This document shows positions 7,407 to 15,229 of a DNA stretch of 34,131 nucleotides, in pieces. This stretch comes from a bacterium Ga0077546 (GTDB lineage: Bacteria > Cyanobacteriota > Vampirovibrionia > Obscuribacterales > Obscuribacteraceae): assembly GCA_001464165.1 (NCBI GenBank), contig LNEX01000318.1, positions 1-34,131 of the forward strand, written 5' to 3'. Made by a program: the position numbers and the translations under genes. Each line of letters opens with the position of its first letter. Within the stretch, counting starts at the first letter, position 1. The notes under the pieces were generated by a model that did no database searches, was not told the origin of the DNA, and saw only the letters and a program-made list of their open reading frames with translations.

Positions 7407-9047
7407 ATGCCTTTATATACACCTTCTGCCAATGCGTTAGAACCACAGCGCGATGCCAACTTAGCTTGTGGTATGTCGATGCTACTCCCTGGTTTGGGTC
7501 AGCTCTACAATAAAGAGAAGCGTAAAGCATTATTCTTTATGGCCACTGGCTGTCTTAATTATTTGCTTTTGCTTCTGCTAATTATGGCACCGCAAATAAT
7601 GCAGTCACTGAAGGCCTTTGGAGTGCTTAATCAATTCAGGCTCAATCAAGCTTTGGTACTGTCGCTTGAGCAGTTGCAACTTGGCTCGGGAGCTTGTTTT
7701 GCCCTCATTAGTTTGTTTATCGGCTTTTCAATATTTGCTGCGCGTGATGCCTATGACCGAGCCCAATACTTTAGACGAGCTGCCATCTATCGAGATTATG
7801 TTGTGGGCATGCCTGAGACCACTAGCGGCTCTTACATCTTTCATATTAGTCTCTTGCTCGCTTGTTTCATTCTTGCTTTCTTCTTTCTAATTCCGGCACC
7901 ACCACAGTCTCAAATCACCGAAATTGAGTTCAAGCAAGCGGAAGAGAATACCAAGGAGGTGCAGAAGACTAATAATCGAGCGGAGAATAATTCTAAAGCT
8001 GGGGGAAAGCGTGACTTTAGTCGGTCTTCCTCTATTTCTTCTTCTTCGCGTTCTTCACAGTCATCAGTGCGACAAGCTCAAGTAAGTGCTCAGGCTCAAA
8101 GTGCCAGCGCTCTGCCTTCTGCTCAATCTTCTTTGACTTCAGCACCGATACCTCAGCCTACTTTACAGCGAGTGGCTCAAAGTTTTCTTCAGCCTAAGCC
8201 GGTCTCGACGCCTCCTTTAAGCGCCGCTCCAAGTTTTACACCCAGCCAAAACCTCAAAAATCCAATTAGCAGCACGCCACTGCCAGTAGTGCCTCTCGTC
8301 GCTTCCTCTGCGCTGCCAGCTCTGAATATACCTAGGCCATCTCTTGCCATGCCTACTAGTTCGGCCTCTAGTTCAGCATCTAGCACCCTGAACATGCCCA
8401 AGCTGCCATCATTGAGTTCGCTTAGCCAGGGCAATACAGGCGAGGTGAAGATAGCCTCTGTTCCTGGTATTTCTACCTCGGCCAATTCGGGGGGGCCGGT
8501 CTTGCCCCTTCCCGTGGGGGCACGCTCAAATAATGGCAAATCTGGTCTAGTGCCAGCACCTAGCCGTTCTGGTTCAAGCGGCACTGGAATGAACGGCCGT
8601 GGACCTGCTGTTGCACCATCTGTGACCAGCCAGGGTATAGGCCCCGGCAATCAGCAAGGTCAGAACAAGATCGGTAATGGTGACTTGTCTAATCCTGACG
8701 CTGGTCGTGGAGCCGATGCAATAGCGAGTGTCAAGGAGGTTGACTTCAGTAAGTATATGGCTGAACTACAGCGGCGCATAAAGCGTGCTTGGTTTCCGCC
8801 TAGAGATGCCCGTTCTAAGCGGGTTAAGGTAATTTTCAAAGTACACCGCAATGGTGAGATGACAAATCTGCGCTTGGCTAACTCTTCGGGTCTAACTGCA
8901 GCCGATGAAGCTGCTCTCAAAGCCATTGAAACTGCTGCTCCATTTCATCCTCTGCCACCAGGGGCTCCGTTCGATGTGGATATTGAATTCACGTTTGATT
9001 ACAATGTCTTCAATGGCGGCGGCACTGGTAGCTTCAGAGCGTTTTGA
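7407..9047 (+). CDS. TonB-like energy transducer with multi-pass N-terminus (copy 1)
   Basis: 546 residues; AGGA lies 7 nt before the ATG. Residues ~20-35 hold [20 protein letters not shown], like the '[10 protein letters not shown]' entry of TM2-type membrane domains. About four hydrophobic segments follow, the last ([16 protein letters not shown]) leading straight into PPQSQITEIEF, the place where a TonB anchor meets its periplasmic linker. A Ser/Pro-rich linker spans ~200-440. The C-terminal ~100 residues ([17 protein letters not shown], then VIFKVHRNGEMTNLRLANSS and [13 protein letters not shown]) are a TonB/TolA-type C-terminal domain. Role by family: transmits proton-motive energy from ExbB/ExbD to an outer-membrane partner. 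It is paralogous to the next gene along nearly its whole length except the linker. Canonical TonB has one membrane helix, so this topology is unusual. Confidence 0.85.
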   Translation: MPLYTPSANALEPQRDANLACGMSMLLPGLGQLYNKEKRKALFFMATGCLNYLLLLLLIMAPQIMQSLKAFGVLNQFRLNQALVLSLEQLQLGSGACFALISLFIGFSIFAARDAYDRAQYFRRAAIYRDYVVGMPETTSGSYIFHISLLLACFILAFFFLIPAPPQSQITEIEFKQAEENTKEVQKTNNRAENNSKAGGKRDFSRSSSISSSSRSSQSSVRQAQVSAQAQSASALPSAQSSLTSAPIPQPTLQRVAQSFLQPKPVSTPPLSAAPSFTPSQNLKNPISSTPLPVVPLVASSALPALNIPRPSLAMPTSSASSSASSTLNMPKLPSLSSLSQGNTGEVKIASVPGISTSANSGGPVLPLPVGARSNNGKSGLVPAPSRSGSSGTGMNGRGPAVAPSVTSQGIGPGNQQGQNKIGNGDLSNPDAGRGADAIASVKEVDFSKYMAELQRRIKRAWFPPRDARSKRVKVIFKVHRNGEMTNLRLANSSGLTAADEAALKAIETAAPFHPLPPGAPFDVDIEFTFDYNVFNGGGTGSFRAF

Positions 9048-9444
9048 CTGAGCATATCTCCTGAGCCAGTCATTGCCTGGGGTAAACCCCGGGCAATGAC
9101 TAGCAAAAAGGGGTTAGCCAGTGTTTTGCTCAGAAGTTATAGTGATGTTACTGACAATAAGTTGCCAGTAGAACGCGGTTGAAATTTCATTAGGTGAAGC
9201 TTGTAGAGCATTTGTATATCAACTATGGTCGTTAGGTAAATAGCTCTTCGCCACTTGGTGGTTGTCAAATAACTTTATTCAGTAAGACTGACGAACAAGC
9301 TTTGATACCCGGGCCAGGCTAGTGTCTGTTGTGCTACACTCAAGACCTCTAGTATCAATTTATAGATGCTACGGTTGATCACCCTTTTAAATTACCAGCT
9401 GCGCAAATACTTAGACAAAGACGGTAGAAGCGTAGGACGAATTC
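9048..9444. other. Gene-free region between the two TonB-like genes
   Basis: This 397-nt stretch holds a long hairpin (9068-9101) just after the first gene. TGCTACACT at 9332-9340 resembles an extended -10 element with no clear -35, about 105 nt before the second gene. I see no coding frame or RNA gene. It makes separate transcription of the second TonB gene likely. Confidence 0.45.
9068..9101 (+). terminator. Strong hairpin after TonB-like copy 1, no U-tract
   Basis: AGTCATTGCCTGGGG (9068-9082) pairs with CCCCGGGCAATGACT (9087-9101), 15 bp with one T-G wobble, around a TAAA loop, 20 nt after the stop. Neither strand has a T-run right after the stem, so it is not a classical intrinsic terminator. 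It may protect the mRNA 3' end or act with Rho. Confidence 0.45.
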
Positions 9445-11058
9445 ATGACTGCAGCATCACCTAGACAACAAGGCACACAGCGCGATCCCAACATGGCCGG
9501 GGGGATGTCTCTCATCTTGCCTGGTTTAGGTCAGCTATATAATGGCGAGCAGCGCAAAGGCCTGCTTTTCATGCTGGTTGGCGTGATCAACTATATATGT
9601 TTCTTGGGTTTGATTTTTGCTACCCCACTAATGGCTTCTTTGAAAAGCTTTGGTGAGGGTAACCAGATGAAGTTAAATGGCGCTCTTGCTGATTCGTTAA
9701 CCCAGTTGCAAATTGGCTCTGGCGCTTCATTTATGCTGATCGGCTTGTTCTTGTCGTTTGCTGTTTTTGCTGCCCGTGATGCTTTCGATAAAGCCTCTCA
9801 CCTCCAGCGTAAATCGCTTTATCATGATTACTTCTTAGAAATGCCTGAGGCCACTAGTGGCTCATACATATTCCATATAAGTATTTTTCTTACCTGTTTC
9901 TTGCTGGCCTTCTTCTTCTTGATCCCACCGCCGCCAAGGTCTCAGGTAACCGATATCGAGTTCATTCAGAACGAAGAAAACACCAAGACGCCACCAAAAA
10001 CACAGAAGCGTGCCGCCCACAATTCGCAAGCTGGTGGTAAGCACGATCCAAATAAACCTTCGGTTCAACCTTCACCGGCTCCTAAGGCGCCAAGTAAGGC
10101 CCAAGAGCAGGCTAAACCAACTGAGGCCAAGCCTAGTCAGTCTAAGCCAACTCCTACTCCTTCTCCCACCCCTTCGCCTACTCCAACTCCGCGCCCAACT
10201 CCGCGCCCTAGCCCGACTCCATCGCCGTCGCCTAGCCCTTCCCCTTCTCCATCACCTTCTCCTAGTCCATCTCCGAGCCCATCGCCTTCACCAGCTCCGA
10301 AGATGCCTAATCCATTTTTCCATCCCTCGGCAGCTCCTTCTCCGAGCCCATCTCCGTCGCCTGTGTCAATGCCTAAGATTGGTGGTTCTTCCATAGCCCC
10401 TATGCCTAAAGCAGGCGTAGGCGCTGGTTCTGCTACTGCTCCAGGGCCGGCTCCGACACCTATAAATATTGCCTCTACTTCCGGAATGTCTGGTGGTGGT
10501 GGTCCACCTACTCCAGTGCCAGTTGGTGGTGGAGCTAGATCACTCGGTGGCGGTAGTGGTCCAGGACCATCCCCAGCACCTACTCGGGCCGGTCGTGGCT
10601 CTGGTGGTGGTGGCGCAGCCGGTGGCGGCTCACCTGGTATAGCCGTTGCTCCTTCTGTTGCTCGCGCCCCTGGTGGCGGTGGTGGTAGTGGTGAGGCTGG
10701 AAACCCTGATGATGGCAAAGGCCGTCCATCGGTTGCCGCTCGCGCCGACGTAGACTTCGGACCATACATGGCCGATTTGCAGCGAAGAATTAAGCGTGCT
10801 TGGTTCCCACCGAAAGGTAACGAATCTAAGCGAGTCAAAGTTGTTTTCAAGGTGCATAAAGATGGTCAGATGACCAACTTAAGAATGGTTACTTCATCTG
10901 GCTTAACAATAGCCGACCAGGCCGCTTTGAAAGCAGTTGAGAATGCTGCTCCCTTCAGACCGCTTCCTGCCGGAGCGCCTGATGATGTAGATATTGAGTT
11001 CACCTTCGACTACAACGTATTCAATGGTGGTGGTGTCGGGAAATTCCGCAATTTCTGA
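9445..11058 (+). CDS. TonB-like energy transducer with multi-pass N-terminus (copy 2, PSP linker)
   Basis: 537 residues; AGGA lies upstream of the ATG at normal spacing. The N-terminal half mirrors copy 1: [20 protein letters not shown] near residue 25, about four hydrophobic segments, then [18 protein letters not shown]. The linker differs: a Lys/Pro part, a long run of Pro-Ser/Pro-Thr dipeptides (residues ~235-285) and Gly-rich blocks. The C-terminal domain ([53 protein letters not shown]) is close to copy 1. ExbB starts 79 nt downstream, so this copy is probably the one co-expressed with the motor. The rigid Pro-rich linker would suit spanning the periplasm; inference from TonB and TolA. 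Confidence 0.87.
   Translation: MTAASPRQQGTQRDPNMAGGMSLILPGLGQLYNGEQRKGLLFMLVGVINYICFLGLIFATPLMASLKSFGEGNQMKLNGALADSLTQLQIGSGASFMLIGLFLSFAVFAARDAFDKASHLQRKSLYHDYFLEMPEATSGSYIFHISIFLTCFLLAFFFLIPPPPRSQVTDIEFIQNEENTKTPPKTQKRAAHNSQAGGKHDPNKPSVQPSPAPKAPSKAQEQAKPTEAKPSQSKPTPTPSPTPSPTPTPRPTPRPSPTPSPSPSPSPSPSPSPSPSPSPSPSPAPKMPNPFFHPSAAPSPSPSPSPVSMPKIGGSSIAPMPKAGVGAGSATAPGPAPTPINIASTSGMSGGGGPPTPVPVGGGARSLGGGSGPGPSPAPTRAGRGSGGGGAAGGGSPGIAVAPSVARAPGGGGGSGEAGNPDDGKGRPSVAARADVDFGPYMADLQRRIKRAWFPPKGNESKRVKVVFKVHKDGQMTNLRMVTSSGLTIADQAALKAVENAAPFRPLPAGAPDDVDIEFTFDYNVFNGGGVGKFRNF
10147..10299 (+). repeat. Pro-Ser/Pro-Thr codon repeat inside TonB-like copy 2
   Basis: About 150 bp of alternating CCN and TCN/ACN/AGC codons encode a Pro-Ser/Pro-Thr ladder with two Arg-Pro interruptions. 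The third positions vary, so the array is conserved at protein level rather than a young DNA microsatellite. A shorter PSPSPSP block follows near 10330-10365. Confidence 0.85.
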
Positions 11059-11137
11059 TAGACTCGTCAGGGTCTGTTGGCACATGCAAGTAAACTGTTG
11101 GAGTGGCCAGCAAATAAGGAGATGTTGATAAACGTTT

Positions 11138-11773
11138 ATGGAAAGTAAATTCCTCCAATACTTCATCGAATTCATGATTCATGACTGGTTTGCTTCCATT
11201 CCGATCACGATTTGTTCGGTGTTGACAATTGCCGTTACTGTTGAGCGCTATATGTACTATCAACAGAATCGCCGCGATGTTACTCAATTTATCCATACTC
11301 TGCAAAGATATTTGGAAACTAATGACCTGCAAAAGGCACAAAAATCTTGCAGCCAATTAGGTGGAGTTATTGGTGAAGTTGCTGAAGAAGGCGTTCGCTT
11401 GATGGCTGACCAAAAAGAAGATTTCTCCAAGGCCTTCGATATTACTGTCGGCTTGGTATCACGTAAGTTAGAGAAGCACTTAGCTGTACTTGGAACCATT
11501 GGTGCGACTTGTCCGTTCATCGGCCTTTTCGGCACAGTGGTAGGGGTTGTATTCACCCTTGACCAATTGGGCGCATCTGGTGGTGGTACTCCGGTGGTTG
11601 TGACCGGTGTGGCAAAAGCGCTGATTGCAACTGGTTATGGTCTAATCGTCTCGATTATGGCTGTTATTTTCAACAACACTTACACTAATACTGTGAAGCG
11701 TTTCAACGATGACTTCTTGTTGCTCAAACTGCTCTTCTTGAGCTTTGTTGGCCACGAAGCAGCTACACACTAA
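11138..11773 (+). CDS. exbB: ExbB/TolQ/MotA-family proton channel protein
   Basis: 211 residues. Stop codons at 11126 and 11129 in the same frame make 11138 the first possible ATG; the nearest good Shine-Dalgarno (TAAGGAG, 11115-11121) is 16 nt away, longer than usual. One helix lies near residues 15-35, and a cytoplasmic helical region follows. Two C-terminal helices carry the family core: LGTIGATCPFIGLFGTVVGV and VVTGVAKALIATGYGLIVSI. Known role: with ExbD forms an inner-membrane proton channel that drives TonB/TolA. It sits between TonB-like copy 2 and exbD. TolQ would be an equally fair name, since no Tol-Pal partner or outer-membrane receptor gene is in the window to decide. Confidence 0.92.
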   Translation: MESKFLQYFIEFMIHDWFASIPITICSVLTIAVTVERYMYYQQNRRDVTQFIHTLQRYLETNDLQKAQKSCSQLGGVIGEVAEEGVRLMADQKEDFSKAFDITVGLVSRKLEKHLAVLGTIGATCPFIGLFGTVVGVVFTLDQLGASGGGTPVVVTGVAKALIATGYGLIVSIMAVIFNNTYTNTVKRFNDDFLLLKLLFLSFVGHEAATH

Positions 11774-11806
11774 GCTCACTTCAAGAAGAAAACGGGGAGG
11801 TAGGCC

Positions 11807-12235
11807 ATGTCTATGGGAGCGGTCGGTGATCAATTCACCGATATTAACGTCACCCCGCTTACTGACGTGTTCTTGGTTTTGCTCGTAATTATGATCTTAA
11901 TTGCGCCCTTGATCGACAAATCAGATTTGAAAATTAAGCCGCCTGAGACCTTGAACGCTAAGAAAGACGAAGCAACTAAGGGTATTAGTTTCGACATCGA
12001 CAAAGACGGACAGCTTGCTATAAATGGCAAGTATATTCGCGACCACGACGTTAATATCATTACTGCTTTGATCAAAGAGATTAAAGACAAGGCACCACCC
12101 GGTACTGAATTGCACGTCACTCTCAATGCCGATGGTGATGCTAAGCAAAAAGACGTAGTGGAAGTTATGAGTGCTGCAGCTGCTGCCGGCATTACAAAAA
12201 TGCGTGTGGCTACCCAGCAGCAAACTAACTATTAG
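11807..12235 (+). CDS. exbD: ExbD/TolR-family biopolymer transport protein
   Basis: 142 residues; GGGGAGG lies 7 nt before the ATG. Residues 12-20 (DINVTPLTD) lead into the single helix VFLVLLVIMILIAPLI. D20 is at the position of the conserved membrane aspartate that carries protons (D25 in E. coli ExbD). The rest is a periplasmic domain with LAINGKYI and the PPGTELHVTLNADGDAKQKDVVEVM segment typical of ExbD/TolR. It follows exbB by 33 nt. Its TAG stop shares its last G with the GTG start of aroE. Function as proton-driven partner of ExbB is firm by family. Confidence 0.95.
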   Translation: MSMGAVGDQFTDINVTPLTDVFLVLLVIMILIAPLIDKSDLKIKPPETLNAKKDEATKGISFDIDKDGQLAINGKYIRDHDVNIITALIKEIKDKAPPGTELHVTLNADGDAKQKDVVEVMSAAAAAGITKMRVATQQQTNY

Positions 12236-13155
12236 TGAGTGCTAGTGCTCGATTAAATCTAGGACTAAATCTTGGTCTAATTGGTAGTTCCGTTAGTCGC
12301 TCTCTGTCCCCTTTTATTCATCAGGCTTTTTTCAATTGCACCGGTATAGCCGGTAGCTATCGCCTTTTTGATGTGCCTGAAAGCCAGTTGGCCAGTCGTC
12401 TGGCGGCCATGACGAAGGGGGCGGAAGCCATGGATGGCATCAATGTCACTCTTCCTCATAAAGTAGTTGTTTTCGACTTTCTCGAAAGTTGTTCGCCCCA
12501 GGCCAGAGCAGCTGGTGCTGTCAATACGGTGGTTTTTAACAAGCAAAAGTTAGTGGGCCATAACACCGATATTGTCGGTCTTAGAGCTAGCCTTGAGCAA
12601 TCTCTGTCACCTTCCTCTCTCAAAGGAGTTGCCATTTTGGGCACTGGTGGCGCGGCCCGGGCAGCAGTTATTGCTCTGGCTGAAATGGGTGCGCCTGATT
12701 TTCAGATTTTTGGTCGCAGTAAAGAGCGGGCTGATGGTTTCATAACTAGCCTAGAGCAGTCTATTGCCTTGTCTCAGCTATCTTTGCCACAACTCACCTT
12801 GCGTTCATTTGCTGTGGATGCTCAGGAGAATTTCAGCGCTGCTGTTGAACACTGTCAGCTTTTGATCAATGCTACTTCGATTGGTCACCTCGATAGTGAG
12901 GTTCCGCCCTGGCTAGAGCCTTTGTTCATGGCTTTGCCTAATGCAGTCTTTGTGCAAGATTTAGTTTATGCAAAAAATAGCGAGCCCACAGTTTGCTGTA
13001 GGCTCGCTCAAAAATATCAATTAGAGAACTCTGACGGTAAGGCGATGCTTGTGCACCAGGCTCGTTTTGCTTTCGAACTCTTTGCCGGGCTACTGCCGCC
13101 CTATGAAGTGGGTCTCAACGCCTTGCTAGAGGCCTGTGCTAAAGCAAATAGCTAG
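12235..13155 (+). CDS. aroE: Shikimate dehydrogenase AroE
   Basis: 306 residues from a GTG start that overlaps the exbD stop by one base (TAGTG), which implies translational coupling. Substrate-domain motifs are LIGSSVSRSLSPFIHQ and INVTLPHK, with the catalytic lysine at K76 and its partner aspartate at D112 in GHNTDIVGL. The NADP-binding loop is GTGGAARA (136-143). NATSIGH and DGKAMLVHQARFAFELFAG are the usual C-terminal signatures. Known reaction: NADPH-dependent reduction of 3-dehydroshikimate to shikimate in aromatic amino-acid synthesis. Its pairing with a TonB/ExbBD cluster has no obvious metabolic logic. Its stop is 2 nt from the stop of the opposing SCP2 gene. Confidence 0.95.
   Translation: MSASARLNLGLNLGLIGSSVSRSLSPFIHQAFFNCTGIAGSYRLFDVPESQLASRLAAMTKGAEAMDGINVTLPHKVVVFDFLESCSPQARAAGAVNTVVFNKQKLVGHNTDIVGLRASLEQSLSPSSLKGVAILGTGGAARAAVIALAEMGAPDFQIFGRSKERADGFITSLEQSIALSQLSLPQLTLRSFAVDAQENFSAAVEHCQLLINATSIGHLDSEVPPWLEPLFMALPNAVFVQDLVYAKNSEPTVCCRLAQKYQLENSDGKAMLVHQARFAFELFAGLLPPYEVGLNALLEACAKANS
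12972..13007 (-). terminator. Minus-strand intrinsic terminator inside the aroE coding region
   Basis: GCGAGCCCACAG (12980-12991) and CTGTAGGCTCGC (12996-13007) form a 12-bp stem with one mismatch and a 4-nt loop. Read on the minus strand the stem is followed by TATTTTTT, the U-tract of an intrinsic terminator; the plus strand has no T-run. It lies about 150 nt beyond the stop of the SCP2 gene, whose transcripts must run into aroE because only 2 nt separate the two stops. Confidence 0.6.
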
Positions 13156-13157
13156 CC

Positions 13158-13487
13158 TTAACCTTCAAAGAAAATTGGTACGAGTTTCATCGCTAGACCA
13201 AGTTCGCCTTCGATGGCAAGTACGCCAGATAAAGCGGCTGTCATGGCTGACATACGACCACTAATAATTTGGTGTAGGTCATCAGAATCAATAGTTATTT
13301 GGCAGTCAGCAGGGCTATAACCAGATGAGCTGTGCTCAACAAATTCACAAGTACCATCTGAAATTTTAGTGAGGTAAGCTGCGGCACCATCGCCTTTGAT
13401 ATTGATCAAGTAAGTGGCACTGAGATTTTTTGCGGCTTCAGGTCTGAAGCGCTTTTTCAATACTGCAATTGTCTCTTCTGCTGACAC
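13158..13487 (-). CDS. SCP2 sterol-carrier-like domain protein
   Basis: 109 residues from a GTG start with AGAGG 9 nt upstream. The whole protein is one SCP2-like fold: INIKGDGAAAYLTKI, DCQITIDSDDLHQIISGRMS and the closing ALSGVLAIEGELGLAMKLVPIF, a segment typical of the family (gain of function 'G.l.i.Gd..lA.kl'). Members bind lipids or act as small hydrophobic-ligand carriers; the bacterial ligand is usually unknown. It is convergent with aroE and its mRNA probably ends at the hairpin inside that gene. There is no signal peptide, so it is cytoplasmic. Confidence 0.85.
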   Translation of the reverse strand: MSAEETIAVLKKRFRPEAAKNLSATYLINIKGDGAAAYLTKISDGTCEFVEHSSSGYSPADCQITIDSDDLHQIISGRMSAMTAALSGVLAIEGELGLAMKLVPIFFEG

Positions 13488-13622
13488 GTTCTTAACCTCT
13501 ATTTGGCTGAAACTTACTGAAGCTGCTGATTATAACCGAATGGCCTTATACTGTTCTACTTTCGTATTCATGCTAACTTTACTTCACCAGTTAGGTCTTT
13601 CTCACTCTAAGGTGACAAGTTC

Positions 13623-14393
13623 TTGGTTGATCACGGCAAAGATAAATCTAAAGATAAGGCAGAAGGCTCAAATAAGCCCGCCATAGAACCTCTGCGCAAA
13701 GGCAAGGGTCGCAACTTTCAGCCAATTGCTAAAGTATTGCCTAAGTTGCTGCGCCAACTTGGCATTGATAATCGCTTGAAAGAGCACACATTCCTTCATC
13801 TCTGGCCTCATATCGTTGGTGAACCCTTTGCCTCACGCACGAGACCTCTGTTTATTGATAGTGAGGGCAATGTTGTTATTGCAGTAAAAGATGCCTCTAC
13901 TGGGCAAGAAATTAGTTTCGCCAAAGGTGACCTGCTGAAGAAACTAAAGCAAGCGGCCCGTGGGGTAGGGATTTCTATAAACGGTATGCGTTTTGATATG
14001 AAGCGCTACTTTGAAAAAGCCACGAGTGACGAATTTGCCTATCAGTTTCAAGTTCCGCTTCCTGAGCCTACTGAAGCTGATCTATATGCCATTGAGCTTA
14101 GTGTTGATGAAGCTTTGCAAATCGCTGCTGTCGCTACCAACTTTAATATTGAGCCACAAAGTAGTATAGATGAGCATCAAGATGGCTCTGGGGCGGACTT
14201 CTCGCGGTTGGCTATTCGCATGCGCTCGCTCTATGAAAAGGAACTGCGTTTGAAGAAGTGGCGATTGGCTCACAACTACCCAGTTTGTTCACAGTGCGGT
14301 GATGTCACTTCGCGCTTACATGGGGCGAATCTAATCTGCCCCCTCTGCTTTGCTACGGGTATGTTGGAAATGCCCCGTGGTGGCTATACATAA
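13623..14393 (+). CDS. DciA/DUF721-type protein with C-terminal zinc ribbon
   Basis: 256 residues from a TTG start; AAGGTGA lies 7 nt upstream. Residues ~32-130 match the DUF721 pattern: PIAKVLPKLLRQLGI, LHLWPHIVGEPFASRTRP, VVIAVKDASTGQEIS and a closing GMRFDM. DUF721 includes DciA, the ancestral loader of the replicative helicase DnaB. A helical, acidic middle follows, then a basic stretch (ELRLKKWRLAHNYP) and a four-cysteine zinc ribbon (C222-x2-C225, C239-x2-C242) near the C-terminus. DciA is usually shorter and I am not aware of this ribbon as a standard part. It probably binds DNA; a role in replication is inference from the family. Confidence 0.8.
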   Translation: MVDHGKDKSKDKAEGSNKPAIEPLRKGKGRNFQPIAKVLPKLLRQLGIDNRLKEHTFLHLWPHIVGEPFASRTRPLFIDSEGNVVIAVKDASTGQEISFAKGDLLKKLKQAARGVGISINGMRFDMKRYFEKATSDEFAYQFQVPLPEPTEADLYAIELSVDEALQIAAVATNFNIEPQSSIDEHQDGSGADFSRLAIRMRSLYEKELRLKKWRLAHNYPVCSQCGDVTSRLHGANLICPLCFATGMLEMPRGGYT

Positions 14394-14476
14394 GGACTGT
14401 TTTCCGTCCTAGCATGGGCTTCAAAATGAAGAATCTGACACCTTCAGCGAGATCCGAGGCTTCCTCGTGACTACTG

Positions 14477-14485
14477 TGTTATCAT
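14477..14485 (+). promoter_or_regulatory. Candidate extended -10 promoter upstream of ftsE
   Basis: TGTTATCAT fits the extended -10 form (TG, one base, TATCAT with 5 of 6 consensus bases). Transcription would start near 14492, about 45 nt before ftsE. No good -35 is present, as is common for extended -10 promoters. Confidence 0.3.
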
Positions 14486-14537
14486 CAATAACCGAAAATC
14501 CAAATCGCCATTTTGGCCGTATCAGAGCCTTTTACGC

Positions 14538-15224
14538 ATGATTCGACTGCAGAACGTTAACAAAAACTACGGCGGAAGACCCGCTCTGGTCAATATAAAC
14601 TTGCATATCGCCCTTGGTGAGTTTGCCTTCTTGGTGGGCCCAAGTGGTGCCGGTAAGTCGACCTTGATGCGCTTGCTTTATCGTGAAGAAACCCCAACCA
14701 ATGGCAATGTTTTCATCGGTGGTGTTAACTTAAACCGCCTTCATGCTGGTCAAATTCCTCTGTTGCGCAGACGACTTGGCATTATTTTCCAAGACTTTAA
14801 ATTGCTGCCCAGTCAGACTGTCTTTAACAACGTCGCCTATGTATTGCGTGCACTTGGTGTTGATGAAAAAGAAGTAGCTAAGCGTGTTAATAGCGCCTTA
14901 GCGGTGGTCAACCTCGAGCACAAGTTTGACGCTTATCCCACCGAGCTTTCTGGTGGTGAGCAGCAGCGTGTCGGTATTGCCAGAGCCATAGTCAACGGCC
15001 CTCCTGTTTTGCTGGCTGATGAACCAACAGGTAACCTTGACCCAGCAACTTCGCTTGAAATTGTGCAACTACTTGAGCGTATTAGTCAGCGCGGTACTAC
15101 TGTTTTGATCTCAACCCATGACCAGCCAATCGTTAATGCCATGAGAAGGCGAGTTATTGCCTTGAAAAATGGCGAGTTGGTGGCCGATGTAGATAACGGC
15201 ATATACGAATTGGAGATGAGTTAG
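14538..15224 (+). CDS. ftsE: Cell-division ABC ATPase FtsE
   Basis: 228 residues. Walker A is GPSGAGKST (34-42), the Q-loop region contains IIFQDFKLLPSQTVFNNVAY, the signature is LSGGEQQRVGIARA, Walker B is VLLADEPTGNLD and the H-loop is STHD. The sequence around the Q-loop and the partner gene distinguish it from LolD-type ATPases. Known role: with FtsX forms a membrane complex that gates cell-wall amidase or endopeptidase activity during division. ftsX starts 5 nt after the stop. Confidence 0.95.
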   Translation: MIRLQNVNKNYGGRPALVNINLHIALGEFAFLVGPSGAGKSTLMRLLYREETPTNGNVFIGGVNLNRLHAGQIPLLRRRLGIIFQDFKLLPSQTVFNNVAYVLRALGVDEKEVAKRVNSALAVVNLEHKFDAYPTELSGGEQQRVGIARAIVNGPPVLLADEPTGNLDPATSLEIVQLLERISQRGTTVLISTHDQPIVNAMRRRVIALKNGELVADVDNGIYELEMS

Positions 15225-15229
15225 CAATT

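Noticed and set aside
8189..8650. Minus-strand frame of 153 codons
   Set aside because: Antisense shadow of the low-complexity linker of TonB-like copy 1.
10147..10365. Repeat array considered as CRISPR or satellite DNA
   Set aside because: The period is 6 bp, in frame and without spacers; it encodes a Pro-Ser linker.
10137..10850. Long minus-strand frame of 237 codons rich in Gly/Asp/Glu
   Set aside because: It is the antisense of the Pro/Ser/Gly linker and C-terminal domain of TonB-like copy 2; the repetitive codons keep the opposite strand free of stops. No ribosome-binding site or domain.
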